From NCBI RefSeq assembly GCF_030689305.1, contig NZ_JAUYVM010000007.1:124001-188000 (forward strand): a stretch of 64,000 bases of DNA, given 5' to 3'. The position numbers were made by a program, and so were the translations under genes. The notes under the pieces were generated by a model. The model ran no database searches. It worked only from the letters and a program-made list of their open reading frames with translations, and was not told the origin of the DNA. Positions 1 through 8,632 of this stretch are shown piece by piece. Positions within the stretch are counted from its first letter, which is position 1; every line of letters starts with the position of its first letter. This DNA is from Vibrio penaeicida. GTDB taxonomy: Bacteria > Pseudomonadota > Gammaproteobacteria > Enterobacterales > Vibrionaceae.

Positions 1-336
1 GGTAACAGCCGTTATTACAGATGTAGAAAGGTCGGAGGCAATTGAAGATTTCGGTAAGGATAATCTGGATTGGCTTCGCCAATATGGAGAGTTTGAGAAT
101 GGTACTCCATATTGCTAGAGGTGAAGTCATTGCAATTGACGGTAAGACAGTGTGAGGCTCTTATGGCGATTCTCAAGGGTTAAGTGCTATCCATATGGCT
201 AATGATTTTGCGACAGAAAATGGTGAGAGCCTTTGCCAACATAAAGTCTACGAGAAATCGAATGAGATCGCCGCGATCTAGGGCTTATTCGAGCCTCTGA
301 AGGTTGTAGGTCGTTTAGTGAGCATAGGCGCGATGG
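1..336 (+). pseudogene. ISAs1-family transposase, 5' part of interrupted copy B
   Basis: This is the upstream part of a decayed ISAs1-family (H-repeat type) transposase. It aligns by eye with 10337-10555 of copy C, sharing for example the segments around 'ctcaagggtta' and 'gtaggtcgttt'. Stop codons and frameshifts break it. The reading stops within the family motif I-D-A-M-G, where the inverted repeat of a second element begins at 337. The same copy resumes at 1656. The true left end of copy B lies outside the window. Confidence 0.75.
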
Positions 337-1655
337 CAGGGAAATCGCATGAATATGTCCATTTTTAAAGGGCTATACAAACATTAGGTTACACTAATTT
401 AATGGGCGTTATTTACACTTATCAAATATCTAGCATCCAAAAAGGAGACGTTTGTAGATCATTTTTATTTTTTCTAATGGCTTTGTAACTAGCGGAGCCT
501 AATTATGACTGAATTAACGAACCCATTTACGCGTATTAAAGTGATCAAATATTATCGGCAAGAAACGAAAGTAAACCACAAATTATCAGACATTATTTTT
601 CTGCCATTTGTGGTGTTTTGTCGGGTCATGATACATGGGAAGGTATCGTAGATTTTGGTCGAATTAGAATCGAATTTTAATGCAGTATGGTGAGTTTGAG
701 GAGGGTATTCCTTCATCCGATACGCTGGAGAGTGATGGGAATGATAAGTGCTAAGGCATTCCAGAGTGCGTTTGTTAATTGGATGAAAGCGTGCCATGTG
801 CTGACGGATGGCGAGGTGATAGCCATTGATGGAAAGATGGTTCGAGGTGCCTACGATTAAGTCACGAGGGCAAGAAGCCAATCATACGGTCAATGCCTTT
901 GCGACGGCGAACGGGATGCGCTTAGGACAATTGAAAGTAAGCACGAAGAAAAATGAGATAAAAGTTGTCCCTAAGTTATTGGAATTATTAGACACTCATA
1001 GTTAATTAGTGACGATATATGCAATGAGTTTTAAACGAAAAATAGCCCGAAAGATAGTGGAAATAAATGAGGACTATCTACTTGCTGCCAAGATAAATCA
1101 AGGGACATTAACCGAGCCTTTTCATGCTTAATTACAAATCAGTGATACTTCAACACTTTGATGGAGATAGTTACTCAAACTAAGATAAATCGCATAGACG
1201 ATTAGAGACAAGAATTGCGTTAGTGAATAAAGATTTATCGGCTTTAGGGGATGTGGTGTATAAGTGGCTAGGCTTAAAAACGATGGGGATAATGGTTAAC
1301 ATTCGTCAAGAATCGGAGCACACAACAGCGCAAGATATGTCGGTGAGATTTTATATCAGATCTCGGGATTTGAGTGTGCAAGTGTTACACGGTTCAACGT
1401 GTTCACATTGGTAAATAGAGTCGATGCATAGGGTATTAGATACTGTGTTTCGAGAAGATGATTGCCGAATAAGAGTGGGCGATCGAGCAGAGGTTTTAGC
1501 AAGGAGCCGGCAGGTATGTTTGAACCTTTTAACGAACGAAAAAAGCTTTAAAAGTGGTGTCAAACGGAAAAGAATGCTGTGTGCAATGGATGAAAATTAT
1601 TTAAGCAAGGTTCTGGGAAGCCAATAATGGTGAGGATGTTCACGCGCTTTACGTG
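337..1655 (+). mobile_element. Decayed ISAs1-family insertion sequence (copy A), nested in copy B
   Basis: The left end (337-361, starting 'cagggaaatcgcatgaat') is an inverted counterpart of the right ends seen at 2159-2182 and 11155-11178. The right end (about 1631-1655) is a degraded version of the same repeat. Between them lies a full-length but broken transposase. The flanks on both sides belong to one other ISAs1 copy, so A inserted into B. No 8-bp target duplication is visible, and roughly 60 bp of B, judged against copy C, are missing at the junction. This suggests a deletion during or after insertion. Confidence 0.8.
505..1627 (+). pseudogene. ISAs1-family transposase (copy A), frameshifted
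   Basis: The reading starts at ATG 505 (M-T-E-L-T-N-P-F) and reaches the family N-terminal motif K-V-x-H-K-L-S-D-I-I-F before a frameshift and stops near 650. Further pieces in other frames carry recognisable family segments. One around 770-870 ends in A-I-D-G-K-M-V-R-G. One at 1424-1627 contains V-F-R-E-D-D-C-R-I-R and ends Y-L-S-K-V-L-G. Several in-frame stops and indels mean it cannot make a working DDE transposase. It is non-functional unless supplied in trans. Confidence 0.8.
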
Positions 1656-2182
1656 GCAATCAAGGTCGTCTAGAGGCAGTATTTAATGATTATTTTCATA
1701 TGGTATGATGCAACAGCACAATGGAGATTCGTATAGTACTCAAGAAAAACCGATAGGTCGTTTGGAGTTCGGCGGGCGCTCACCAACACTGATTTAAATG
1801 TTTTAGGCGATATAGAAATTGAGTGGCCAGAGCTAAAGACGACGATAGTGGTTAGCATAAGACAGGAAGTCGGTAGCGAAGGAGTGATAGTTCTCAACGA
1901 GATACTTCATAAGTTCAAAGAAATTATTAAGTTCGGTACATTTACATTGGTTAATAGAGTCATTGTACTGGATATTGGATACGACATTTGGAGAATATGC
2001 GTGTCGTCAACGAGCGGAAAGTTTTACGAGGATTAGGTAAATGTGTCTGAACTTATTAAAACGAGAAACGACGTTAAAGGCGAGCATAAAACACAAAAGA
2101 GCAATGTGTGTGATGAACCCTGAGTATCTTTTGAAAGTCCTAAGAAGTCTTAATTGATGGGAACGTTCATGATGTTTCCCTG
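1656..2182 (+). mobile_element. ISAs1-family copy B, 3' part with right inverted repeat
   Basis: This stretch resumes copy B after the nested element. It begins with the same bases as copy C at 10618 onward (the segment encoding N-Q-G-R-L-E-A-V-F-N-D-Y-F). It continues through broken transposase C-terminal sequence to about 2156 and ends with the right inverted repeat at 2159-2182. Stops and frameshifts are frequent. The end of B lies 89 bp before the first sugar gene, so it marks the left border of the precursor-synthesis block. Confidence 0.75.
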
Positions 2183-2271
2183 ATCTGGGTGGTTAAATAA
2201 AGGTTTTACAAAATTAAAGCGTCTAGTAATTAGAAGTATGTGCTTTAAAGAATATTGGAAGAGCAAAAAAT

Positions 2272-3345
2272 ATGAAAATTCTCGTCACTGGTGGTGCCGG
2301 CTTTATTGGTTCCGCAGTTGTTCGTCACATCATTGAAAATACCTCAGATAGTGTAGTCAATGTTGATTGTTTAACCTATGCAGGTAATCTTGAGTCTTTG
2401 GCTCTTGTCGATTCAAATGAGCGTTATACGTTTGAACAAGTCAACATTTGTAATCGTGTTGAGCTGAATCGTGTATTTGAAACGCATCACCCCGATGCTG
2501 TAATGCACTTAGCTGCTGAATCGCATGTTGACCGCTCAATTACGGGTCCCGCTGCCTTTATCGAAACCAATGTTGTTGGTACTTACACCTTGCTAGAAGC
2601 GACGCGCGAGTACTGGATCACGCAAGATGAGAGTAAAAAGAGCGCTTTTCGATTCCATCATATCTCGACAGACGAAGTGTACGGTGACTTGCCACATCCA
2701 GATGAAGTCCTCAAGAGCATCGATCTTCCTATGTTCTTGGAAACTACTCCATACGCTCCTTCAAGCCCATACTCGGCATCAAAAGCGTCAAGCGATCACT
2801 TAGTTAGAGCATGGTTACGTACCTACGACCTTCCAACTATAGTAACTAACTGTTCAAACAATTATGGACCATACCATTTTCCTGAGAAACTGATACCGCT
2901 AGTAATTCTCAACGCACTAGAAGGTAAAGACCTTCCCATTTATGGGGCAGGTGATCAAATTCGCGATTGGTTGTTTGTAGAAGATCATGCTCGTGCACTT
3001 TATAAAGTTGTGACAAAAGGTCAAGTCGGAGAAACTTACAATATTGGTGGTCACAACGAGAAGAAGAACTTAGAAGTCGTAGAAACTATATGCTCAATTC
3101 TGGATTCTTTAGTACCCAAAGAGTCGTCATATTCAGAGCAAATTACTTACGTGCAAGACCGCCCTGGTCACGATCGTCGTTATGCTATTGACTCAAGTAA
3201 GATGCAAAAAGAACTTGGTTGGACACCGATTGAGACGTTTGAAACTGGACTTCGAAAAACTGTCCAATGGTATTTGGACAACCAAACGTGGTGTCAAAAT
3301 GTCCAAGATGGCAGTTACCAACGTGAACGCTTAGGCATTAGCTGA
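2272..3345 (+). CDS. rfbB: dTDP-glucose 4,6-dehydratase
   Basis: RmlB/RfbB converts dTDP-glucose to dTDP-4-keto-6-deoxyglucose in the cytoplasm. The 357-residue protein is full length. It has the NAD-binding G-G-A-G-F-I-G motif at residues 7-13, the catalytic T-D-E (T133-D134-E135) and the Y-x3-K pair (Y167, K171) of the extended SDR family. It is the first gene after the ISAs1 remnants and lies 88 bp upstream of rfbA. Because rmlC and rmlD are absent and a 3,4-ketoisomerase and aminotransferase follow, the product probably feeds a 3-amino sugar rather than rhamnose. No strong promoter could be assigned in the 89-bp upstream gap. Confidence 0.97.
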   Translation: MKILVTGGAGFIGSAVVRHIIENTSDSVVNVDCLTYAGNLESLALVDSNERYTFEQVNICNRVELNRVFETHHPDAVMHLAAESHVDRSITGPAAFIETNVVGTYTLLEATREYWITQDESKKSAFRFHHISTDEVYGDLPHPDEVLKSIDLPMFLETTPYAPSSPYSASKASSDHLVRAWLRTYDLPTIVTNCSNNYGPYHFPEKLIPLVILNALEGKDLPIYGAGDQIRDWLFVEDHARALYKVVTKGQVGETYNIGGHNEKKNLEVVETICSILDSLVPKESSYSEQITYVQDRPGHDRRYAIDSSKMQKELGWTPIETFETGLRKTVQWYLDNQTWCQNVQDGSYQRERLGIS

Positions 3346-3433
3346 TTGCGTTATCTCTTATACAATTATTTTAAGGTTCTAGAGCTTAGGTTTAACTAAG
3401 CCTAGTGACTTATCAACTTAGGACCGATTTCCA

Positions 3434-4300
3434 ATGAAAGGAATTATTCTTGCTGGTGGCTCCGGTACTCGTCTATATCCAATCACACGAGGCGTATCGA
3501 AGCAGTTATTACCTGTTTACGATAAACCAATGATCTACTACCCATTATCCGTGCTCATGTTAGCGGGGATCCGAGAAGTTCTTATCATCACGACTCCCGA
3601 AGACCAAGATGGCTTCCTGCGCCTGTTGGGGAATGGTTCTGACTTTGGTATTGAACTGCAATACGCGATTCAAGCTACACCTGATGGTTTAGCTCAAGCA
3701 TTTATTATTGGAGAAGAGTTCATCGGAGATGATAGTGTCTGCTTGGTACTTGGCGATAACATTTTCTATGGGCAAGGTTTTACTCCTATTTTGCAACGTG
3801 CTGCAAAAAAGGGGAGGGGAGCTACTGTTTTTGGGTATCAAGTAAAAGATCCAGAGCGTTTTGGCGTGGTGGAATTTGATGACGGTATGAAAGCCATTTC
3901 GATTGAAGAAAAGCCATTAGCACCTAGGTCCAATTATGCTGTGACGGGATTGTATTTTTACGATAATGACGTAGTTGAAATGGCGAAGCAAGTCAAGCCA
4001 TCTCATCGTGGAGAACTTGAAATTACGACTTTGAATGAAATGTATCTCAATAACGATCTGTTAAATGTCGAGCTTTTAGGTCGAGGGTTTGCTTGGTTAG
4101 ATACAGGGACACATGCAAGTCTTCAAGAGGCCTCATCTTTTGTAGAAACGATTGAAAATGTACAGGGCCTCAAAGTCGCTTGTTTAGAAGAGATTGCGTG
4201 GCGTCAAAGCTGGCTGTCGAATGAGCAGTTATATAAGTGTGGCTGTGATTTAGCTAAAAATGAGTACGGTCAATATTTACTAGCCTTATTGGATGAATAA
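3434..4300 (+). CDS. rfbA: Glucose-1-phosphate thymidylyltransferase
   Basis: RmlA/RfbA joins glucose-1-phosphate and dTTP to give dTDP-glucose, the substrate of the preceding RfbB. The 288-residue length is typical. The nucleotide-binding signature [11 protein letters not shown] lies at residues 8-18, followed by the conserved [15 protein letters not shown] segment. It ends directly at the next start codon (TAA then ATG at 4301), so it is translationally linked to the ketoisomerase gene. Confidence 0.97.
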   Translation: MKGIILAGGSGTRLYPITRGVSKQLLPVYDKPMIYYPLSVLMLAGIREVLIITTPEDQDGFLRLLGNGSDFGIELQYAIQATPDGLAQAFIIGEEFIGDDSVCLVLGDNIFYGQGFTPILQRAAKKGRGATVFGYQVKDPERFGVVEFDDGMKAISIEEKPLAPRSNYAVTGLYFYDNDVVEMAKQVKPSHRGELEITTLNEMYLNNDLLNVELLGRGFAWLDTGTHASLQEASSFVETIENVQGLKVACLEEIAWRQSWLSNEQLYKCGCDLAKNEYGQYLLALLDE

Positions 4301-4705
4301 ATGAGAAAATTAATTAGTATCATTGACTTCCCTATTATTGGTGATGACAGAGGTTGTCTCGTTGCCTTAGAAGCTAACAAGATCATCCCTTTTGATATTA
4401 AACGTGTTTATTACCTATTTGGTATGCAGTCTAATTTTCCTCGAGGCTTTCATGCACATAAAGCACTTGTACAAGTAGCGGTCTGTTTAAAAGGTAGCTG
4501 CGATATTTTGATGGATGATGGTCATGAGAAGGGAATTGTGACATTGAATTCTCCAAGTCAAGGATTGCTGATTGATGTAATGCAATGGCATGAGATGAGC
4601 AACTTCTCTGAGGATTGCGTCTTAATGGTTCTGGCGAATGATGTCTATGATGAAATGGATTATATTCGAGTCTATAAGGACTTTATCGAAAAGGTTATTA
4701 AATGA
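4301..4705 (+). CDS. fdtA: dTDP-4-keto-6-deoxyglucose 3,4-ketoisomerase (FdtA/QdtA type)
   Basis: This 134-residue WxcM-like cupin is expected to move the keto group from C4 to C3 of dTDP-4-keto-6-deoxyglucose. The conserved R-G-F-H-A-H-K-A motif is present, with H51 and H53 in the positions of the catalytic histidines of FdtA. FdtA (galacto product, leading to Fuc3NAc) and QdtA (gluco product, leading to Qui3NAc) are close homologues, and I cannot separate them from this sequence, so the symbol is provisional. The gene overlaps the acetyltransferase start by 4 bp (ATGA). Confidence 0.85.
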   Translation: MRKLISIIDFPIIGDDRGCLVALEANKIIPFDIKRVYYLFGMQSNFPRGFHAHKALVQVAVCLKGSCDILMDDGHEKGIVTLNSPSQGLLIDVMQWHEMSNFSEDCVLMVLANDVYDEMDYIRVYKDFIEKVIK

Positions 4706-5163
4706 AAATTCATCCTTTGAGTGATGTAGCTACACATCAGGTAGGTAAAGGTACAACAATATGGCAATTTTCAGTCGTACTTGCTGGGGCAAAAATTGGT
4801 AATGATTGTAATTTATGTGCACATACTTTTGTTGAAAACGATGTCATTTTAGGTGATAGAGTAACAATAAAAAGTGGAGTTTACTTATGGGATGGAATGG
4901 AGTTGGAGAATGATGTTTTTGTTGGTCCCTGTGTTGCGTTTACGAATGATAAATTTCCTCGGTCTAAACAGTACCCTGAGTCATTTCCTAAAATATTAAT
5001 AAAAAATGGTGCATCTGTTGGCGCTAATGCCACTATTTTACCTGGCATAACGATTGGATGTAATGCAATGGTAGGTGCAGGGGCAGTAGTTATTAAAGAT
5101 GTACCTGATAATGCAGTCGTAATCGGAAATCCAGCAAGAATTATTAAATATTTAGAGGCATAG
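4702..5163 (+). CDS. dTDP-3-amino-3,6-dideoxyhexose N-acetyltransferase (left-handed beta-helix)
   Basis: The 153-residue protein consists of hexapeptide repeats with I/V at every sixth position. It ends with the usual [15 protein letters not shown] segment of sugar O/N-acyltransferases. It resembles QdtC/FdtC, which acetylate the 3-amino group made by the neighbouring aminotransferase using acetyl-CoA. The segment [10 protein letters not shown] is typical of that subgroup. The position between ketoisomerase and aminotransferase supports this role. The exact sugar epimer is unknown. Confidence 0.82.
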   Translation: MKIHPLSDVATHQVGKGTTIWQFSVVLAGAKIGNDCNLCAHTFVENDVILGDRVTIKSGVYLWDGMELENDVFVGPCVAFTNDKFPRSKQYPESFPKILIKNGASVGANATILPGITIGCNAMVGAGAVVIKDVPDNAVVIGNPARIIKYLEA

Positions 5164-5169
5164 AATAGC

Positions 5170-6273
5170 GTGATTCCATTCTTAGATTTGAAAAGTATTA
5201 ATCAACAATATCAGTATGAATTAAAAGAGGCTTGTGCCCGTGTAATTGATTCGGGTTGGTATATTATGGGGGGTGAGCTAGAACAGTTTGAATCAAAGTT
5301 TGCCACATATTGTGGATCAAAATATGCCATCGGAGTGGCAAATGGTTTAGATGCACTAATTTTAGTCCTTCGTGCTTGGAAAGAAATGGGAAAGTTGGTC
5401 GATGGCGATGAAGTGATAGTTCCGGCTAATACCTATATTGCGAGTATTCTAGCAATCACTGAAAATGGACTTACACCAATATTAGTTGAGCCTGATCCTA
5501 GCTCTTATAACTTGACTAAGGCGGGCATTGAAGCCGCATTAACTCCCAGAACTAAAGTTATATTCCCTGTACACCTTTATGGTCTAATATCACCAATGCC
5601 TGAGATTAGGCAAATTTCCAAGCAATTTGATTTATTGGTGTTGGAGGATTGTGCACAATCTCACGGTGCTAAGATAGACGGTAACAAAGCTGGTAATTGG
5701 GGTGATGCCGCGGGCTTTAGTTTCTATCCTGGTAAAAACTTAGGTGCGTTAGGTGATGCTGGGGCAATTACTACAAATGATGATGAGTTAGCCCAAGTTA
5801 TCAAGGCTTTACGTAACTACGGCTCCCATAAAAAATACGAGAACTTATACCAAGGTGTGAACAGTCGGCTGGATGAAATTCAGGCTGCAATGTTGAATGT
5901 TAAACTTAATTATCTTGATTCAGAAACAGGTCGCCGCCAAGAAATATCTAAACGTTATAGAGCTGAGATTAATAATCGGTTTATTATGCTGCCAACAGTG
6001 GAAAATGAAGATGAACATGTATGGCATTTATTTGTTGTTCGTTGTAAACAGCGTAAGGAGCTACAAAGTTGGCTGTCTAAACATAATATACAAATACTCA
6101 TCCATTATCCAATTCCTCCTCATAAGCAAAAAGCGTTTGACAATTTTTCGCAATATAAACTTCCTGTGACCGAAACGCTTCATGATGAGGTTTTATCTTT
6201 GCCTATGGACCCAACTCTTCCCGAGGAATCTATAGATGAAATTATCAAAGTTATGAATGAATTTCTTCCTTGA
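5170..6273 (+). CDS. fdtB: dTDP-3-keto-6-deoxyhexose 3-aminotransferase (DegT/DnrJ/EryC1 family)
   Basis: A fold-type I PLP enzyme of 367 residues. The Schiff-base lysine is K189 in [10 protein letters not shown]. The conserved L-E-D-C-A-Q-S-H-G segment carries the PLP-contacting Asp. Translation starts at a GTG (5170), giving M-I-P-F-L-D-L-K, the usual start of this family. No ATG fits. It should transaminate the C3-keto sugar from the 4301 gene using glutamate. FdtB and QdtB cannot be told apart here, so the symbol is provisional. It closes the five-gene dTDP-3-acetamidosugar set. Confidence 0.88.
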   Translation: MIPFLDLKSINQQYQYELKEACARVIDSGWYIMGGELEQFESKFATYCGSKYAIGVANGLDALILVLRAWKEMGKLVDGDEVIVPANTYIASILAITENGLTPILVEPDPSSYNLTKAGIEAALTPRTKVIFPVHLYGLISPMPEIRQISKQFDLLVLEDCAQSHGAKIDGNKAGNWGDAAGFSFYPGKNLGALGDAGAITTNDDELAQVIKALRNYGSHKKYENLYQGVNSRLDEIQAAMLNVKLNYLDSETGRRQEISKRYRAEINNRFIMLPTVENEDEHVWHLFVVRCKQRKELQSWLSKHNIQILIHYPIPPHKQKAFDNFSQYKLPVTETLHDEVLSLPMDPTLPEESIDEIIKVMNEFLP

Positions 6274-6324
6274 GAGACTGTTTTTTTGAAAGTGCGATAA
6301 GGTAGTAAGTAAATTATGTTCTAT

Positions 6325-6354
6325 AATTTTAATTTTAATTTTAATTTTAATTTT
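6325..6354 (+). repeat. Tandem AATTTT hexanucleotide array
   Basis: Five perfect copies of AATTTT run from 6325 to 6354, followed by one degenerate copy (AATATT). The array ends 19 bp before the ATG at 6374, in the leader of the aldolase gene. A change in copy number would alter promoter or ribosome-binding-site spacing but not a reading frame, as six is a multiple of three. Confidence 0.9.
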
Positions 6355-6373
6355 AATATTGGTTGGTTTAGAA

Positions 6374-7987
6374 ATGAAAATTCTTGATTGTACTCTAAGA
6401 GATGGTGGTTACTATAATAACTGGGACTTTGATATCAGTATTGTAGATAGTTATTTAAAAGCAATGGCTGCGGCAGAAATTGATTATGTTGAGCTGGGCT
6501 TACGTAACTTTGCTAAAACTGGTTTCTTAGGCGCTTTCGCTTACACGACTGAAGACTTCATCAATACCTTAACTCTACCTGAAGGTCCAACTTACGGTTT
6601 AATGGTCGATGCTAAAACTATCCTTGAGTCTGGTATGCCAATTGAAGAAGCAATTGATGCGCTATTTGTACCAGCGGTCAACAGTAAAGTTGACTTAGTC
6701 CGTGTTGCAGCACACTTCAATGAAGTGGAGTTTTCAGCACCTATCGTTGCTCACTTAAAAAAACTGGGCTATATAGTAGGTTTTAACCTCATGCAAGCCG
6801 GTGGCAAACCCGATGAGGTCATTGCAAATAAAGCCAGCCAAGCCGAAAGATGGGAAGGTTTAGATGTCCTATACTTTGCTGATTCACTAGGCAATATGGA
6901 TAGCCAAGAAGTCCATCGTATCGTAACAGCTCTTCGTACTCATTGGACTGGCCCTATGGGCATCCACACTCACAATAACATGGGAAAAGGATTAGATAAT
7001 ACACTTGCAGCAACGGAAGCCGGTGTTTCTTGGTTGGATACAACCGTGACAGGTATGGGACGCGGCGCTGGCAACACCCAAACTGAAAGCTTACTGGCTT
7101 ACCTTGATAAAGGTGAGTCTAAATACCATCCAAAACCAATTTACGAATTGGTTATCCGCCACTTTGAGGTGATGCAAAAAGATTATGGTTGGGGTAGCAA
7201 CTTACTGTACTTCTTAGGCGCGCAAAATGATGTACACCCGACTTATATTCAGAACCTATTATCTAGTACGCACTACGGAACTGATGAAATTATTGGCGCA
7301 ATTGACTATCTTAGTAAGCTAGATGGTACTACGTCGTACAATGGTGCGGTACTTGATACGGCGTTGAGTTTCTCTGACAGTAAAGCTGAAGTGACCGGAA
7401 GCAAAGATGCACAAGGGCTCTTTGACGGTAAAGATGTACTCATCATTGCTAATGCTCCAAATACAGAGAAATACGCATCAGCGATTGAGATGTATATTAA
7501 GCACACTCAACCTGTTGTTATCTCAATCAATACAACAGCGCATATTGCCCCTAAGTTAGTTGACTACTACGCCATTTCTCATAACTCAAAATTCTTGTCA
7601 GAGTCAAAACTATACAAAGGGTTAGATAAACCAATCATCCTTCCAAAATGTCGTTTTACGACCTCAGAATTGTCAGAGCTTGAAGGTGTAAATCTGATTG
7701 ATTATGGACTAGAGGTTGTAAAAAAGACGTTTGCGACTCAAGGCACTTACACAACTACACCATATGACATCACAACGGCATACATCCTCGGTGCTTTATT
7801 GGAATCAAACGTCAATGCGATTTCAGTGGTTGGTTTTGATGGTTATGCTCAAGATGACGTTCGTCAGCAAGAGATGGTAGACATTCTAAATCTTTACCAT
7901 GTTCATGATAAAAGTAAAGAAATTAAGTCTTTGACTCCAACTAGCTACCCTATTGCTAAAGGTTCTGTTTATGCCCCCGTTAAGTAA
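6374..7987 (+). CDS. DRE-TIM metallolyase (HMGL-like aldolase) with extra C-terminal domain
   Basis: Residues 1 to about 300 form an HMG-CoA lyase / 4-hydroxy-2-oxovalerate aldolase-like barrel. It has the signature L-D-C-T-L-R-D-G-G near the N-terminus, the metal-binding H198-T-H200 pair, and the G-M-G-R-G-A-G-N-T segment. Members of this family make or break C-C bonds next to a 2-oxo acid or acyl-CoA. Residues from about 345 to 537 are a second domain (starting D-V-L-I-I-A-N-A-P-N) that I cannot name with confidence. ATG 6374 is preferred over the upstream TTG (6359) because it places the family motif at the protein start. The reaction is unknown. Its neighbours suggest it builds the carbon skeleton of a 3-deoxy-2-ulosonic acid. 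Confidence 0.8.
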   Translation: MKILDCTLRDGGYYNNWDFDISIVDSYLKAMAAAEIDYVELGLRNFAKTGFLGAFAYTTEDFINTLTLPEGPTYGLMVDAKTILESGMPIEEAIDALFVPAVNSKVDLVRVAAHFNEVEFSAPIVAHLKKLGYIVGFNLMQAGGKPDEVIANKASQAERWEGLDVLYFADSLGNMDSQEVHRIVTALRTHWTGPMGIHTHNNMGKGLDNTLAATEAGVSWLDTTVTGMGRGAGNTQTESLLAYLDKGESKYHPKPIYELVIRHFEVMQKDYGWGSNLLYFLGAQNDVHPTYIQNLLSSTHYGTDEIIGAIDYLSKLDGTTSYNGAVLDTALSFSDSKAEVTGSKDAQGLFDGKDVLIIANAPNTEKYASAIEMYIKHTQPVVISINTTAHIAPKLVDYYAISHNSKFLSESKLYKGLDKPIILPKCRFTTSELSELEGVNLIDYGLEVVKKTFATQGTYTTTPYDITTAYILGALLESNVNAISVVGFDGYAQDDVRQQEMVDILNLYHVHDKSKEIKSLTPTSYPIAKGSVYAPVK

Positions 7988-8630
7988 ATACGAGGTGTAC
8001 ATTTTTGATTGTGATGGAGTCATTCTAGATTCCAACCAATTGAAAATCGAAGCTATGAATAATGCGCTGGAAGCGCATTTTTCAGCTCAAGACCTTATAA
8101 TTGAATGTGTCAATTATTTTCGTCGTAACTTCGGTAAGTCTCGCTTTCATCATGTAGCGTACTTTCTGGATAGTATCTTCGATATTGAAGAAGAAAAAAG
8201 AAGTGATCTTGAGCTGCTGGTTTTAGAAGATTTTTCCAAACAGTGTCGCGCTTTATATTTGACAGCAGAGCTGACACCAAGCTTTATGGCATTTCTTGAG
8301 CAGTGTGAAGGTAAACGATATGTTGCGAGTGGCTCAGAGCAAAGTGAACTAAGAGATGTTTTTGTCCAAAGAGGGCTTGATGCTCACTTTGATGGTGTGT
8401 TTGGCTCGCCAACACCGAAATCTGAACTTATCCGACATATTCTTGAGCAAGCACAAAACACGAATGCGGTCATGTTTGGTGATGCAGAAACAGATATGTT
8501 GTCAGCTCAACAGAACCATATCGACTTTGTGTTTTACGCGCCTTATTCTAATGTGAAAGAGAAGATGATTGAGCAATGCCACTTACAGCAGCACTTGATT
8601 ATCGATGACTTTTCAACTGTGAGATTTTAA
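7971..8630 (+). CDS. HAD-family phosphatase (beta-phosphoglucomutase/Gph-like)
   Basis: A 219-residue HAD hydrolase with motif I F-D-C-D-G-V-I near residue 13, where the first Asp is the nucleophile and the second the acid/base. Motif II is the Ser of A-S-G-S-E. The late Asp pair is in F-G-D-A-E-T-D. ATG 7971 is chosen over TTG 7953. It overlaps the aldolase gene by 17 bp, so the two are translationally coupled. Placed between an aldolase and a CMP-Kdo-synthetase-like gene, it could do the job KdsC does in the Kdo pathway, removing phosphate from an ulosonic acid phosphate. The substrate is inferred only. Confidence 0.8.
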   Translation: MPPLSKYEVYIFDCDGVILDSNQLKIEAMNNALEAHFSAQDLIIECVNYFRRNFGKSRFHHVAYFLDSIFDIEEEKRSDLELLVLEDFSKQCRALYLTAELTPSFMAFLEQCEGKRYVASGSEQSELRDVFVQRGLDAHFDGVFGSPTPKSELIRHILEQAQNTNAVMFGDAETDMLSAQQNHIDFVFYAPYSNVKEKMIEQCHLQQHLIIDDFSTVRF

Positions 8631-8632
8631 TC

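Noticed and set aside
552..881. Minus-strand 109-residue reading
   Set aside because: It runs opposite to the ISAs1 copy A transposase remnant, has no family features, and is explained by the decayed plus-strand gene.
1..2271. JUMPstart/ops element for RfaH at the head of the sugar locus
   Set aside because: I looked for the GGCGGTAG core upstream of rfbB and of block 2 and saw none. The real start of the locus may lie outside the window.
5897..6169. 90-residue reading inside the aminotransferase gene
   Set aside because: It is an alternate frame of fdtB and is rich in residues from AT-rich codons, with no domain.
6359..6373. TTG start for the aldolase gene
   Set aside because: It adds five residues before the family-typical M-K-I-L-D-C-T-L-R-D-G-G start. 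ATG 6374 fits better.
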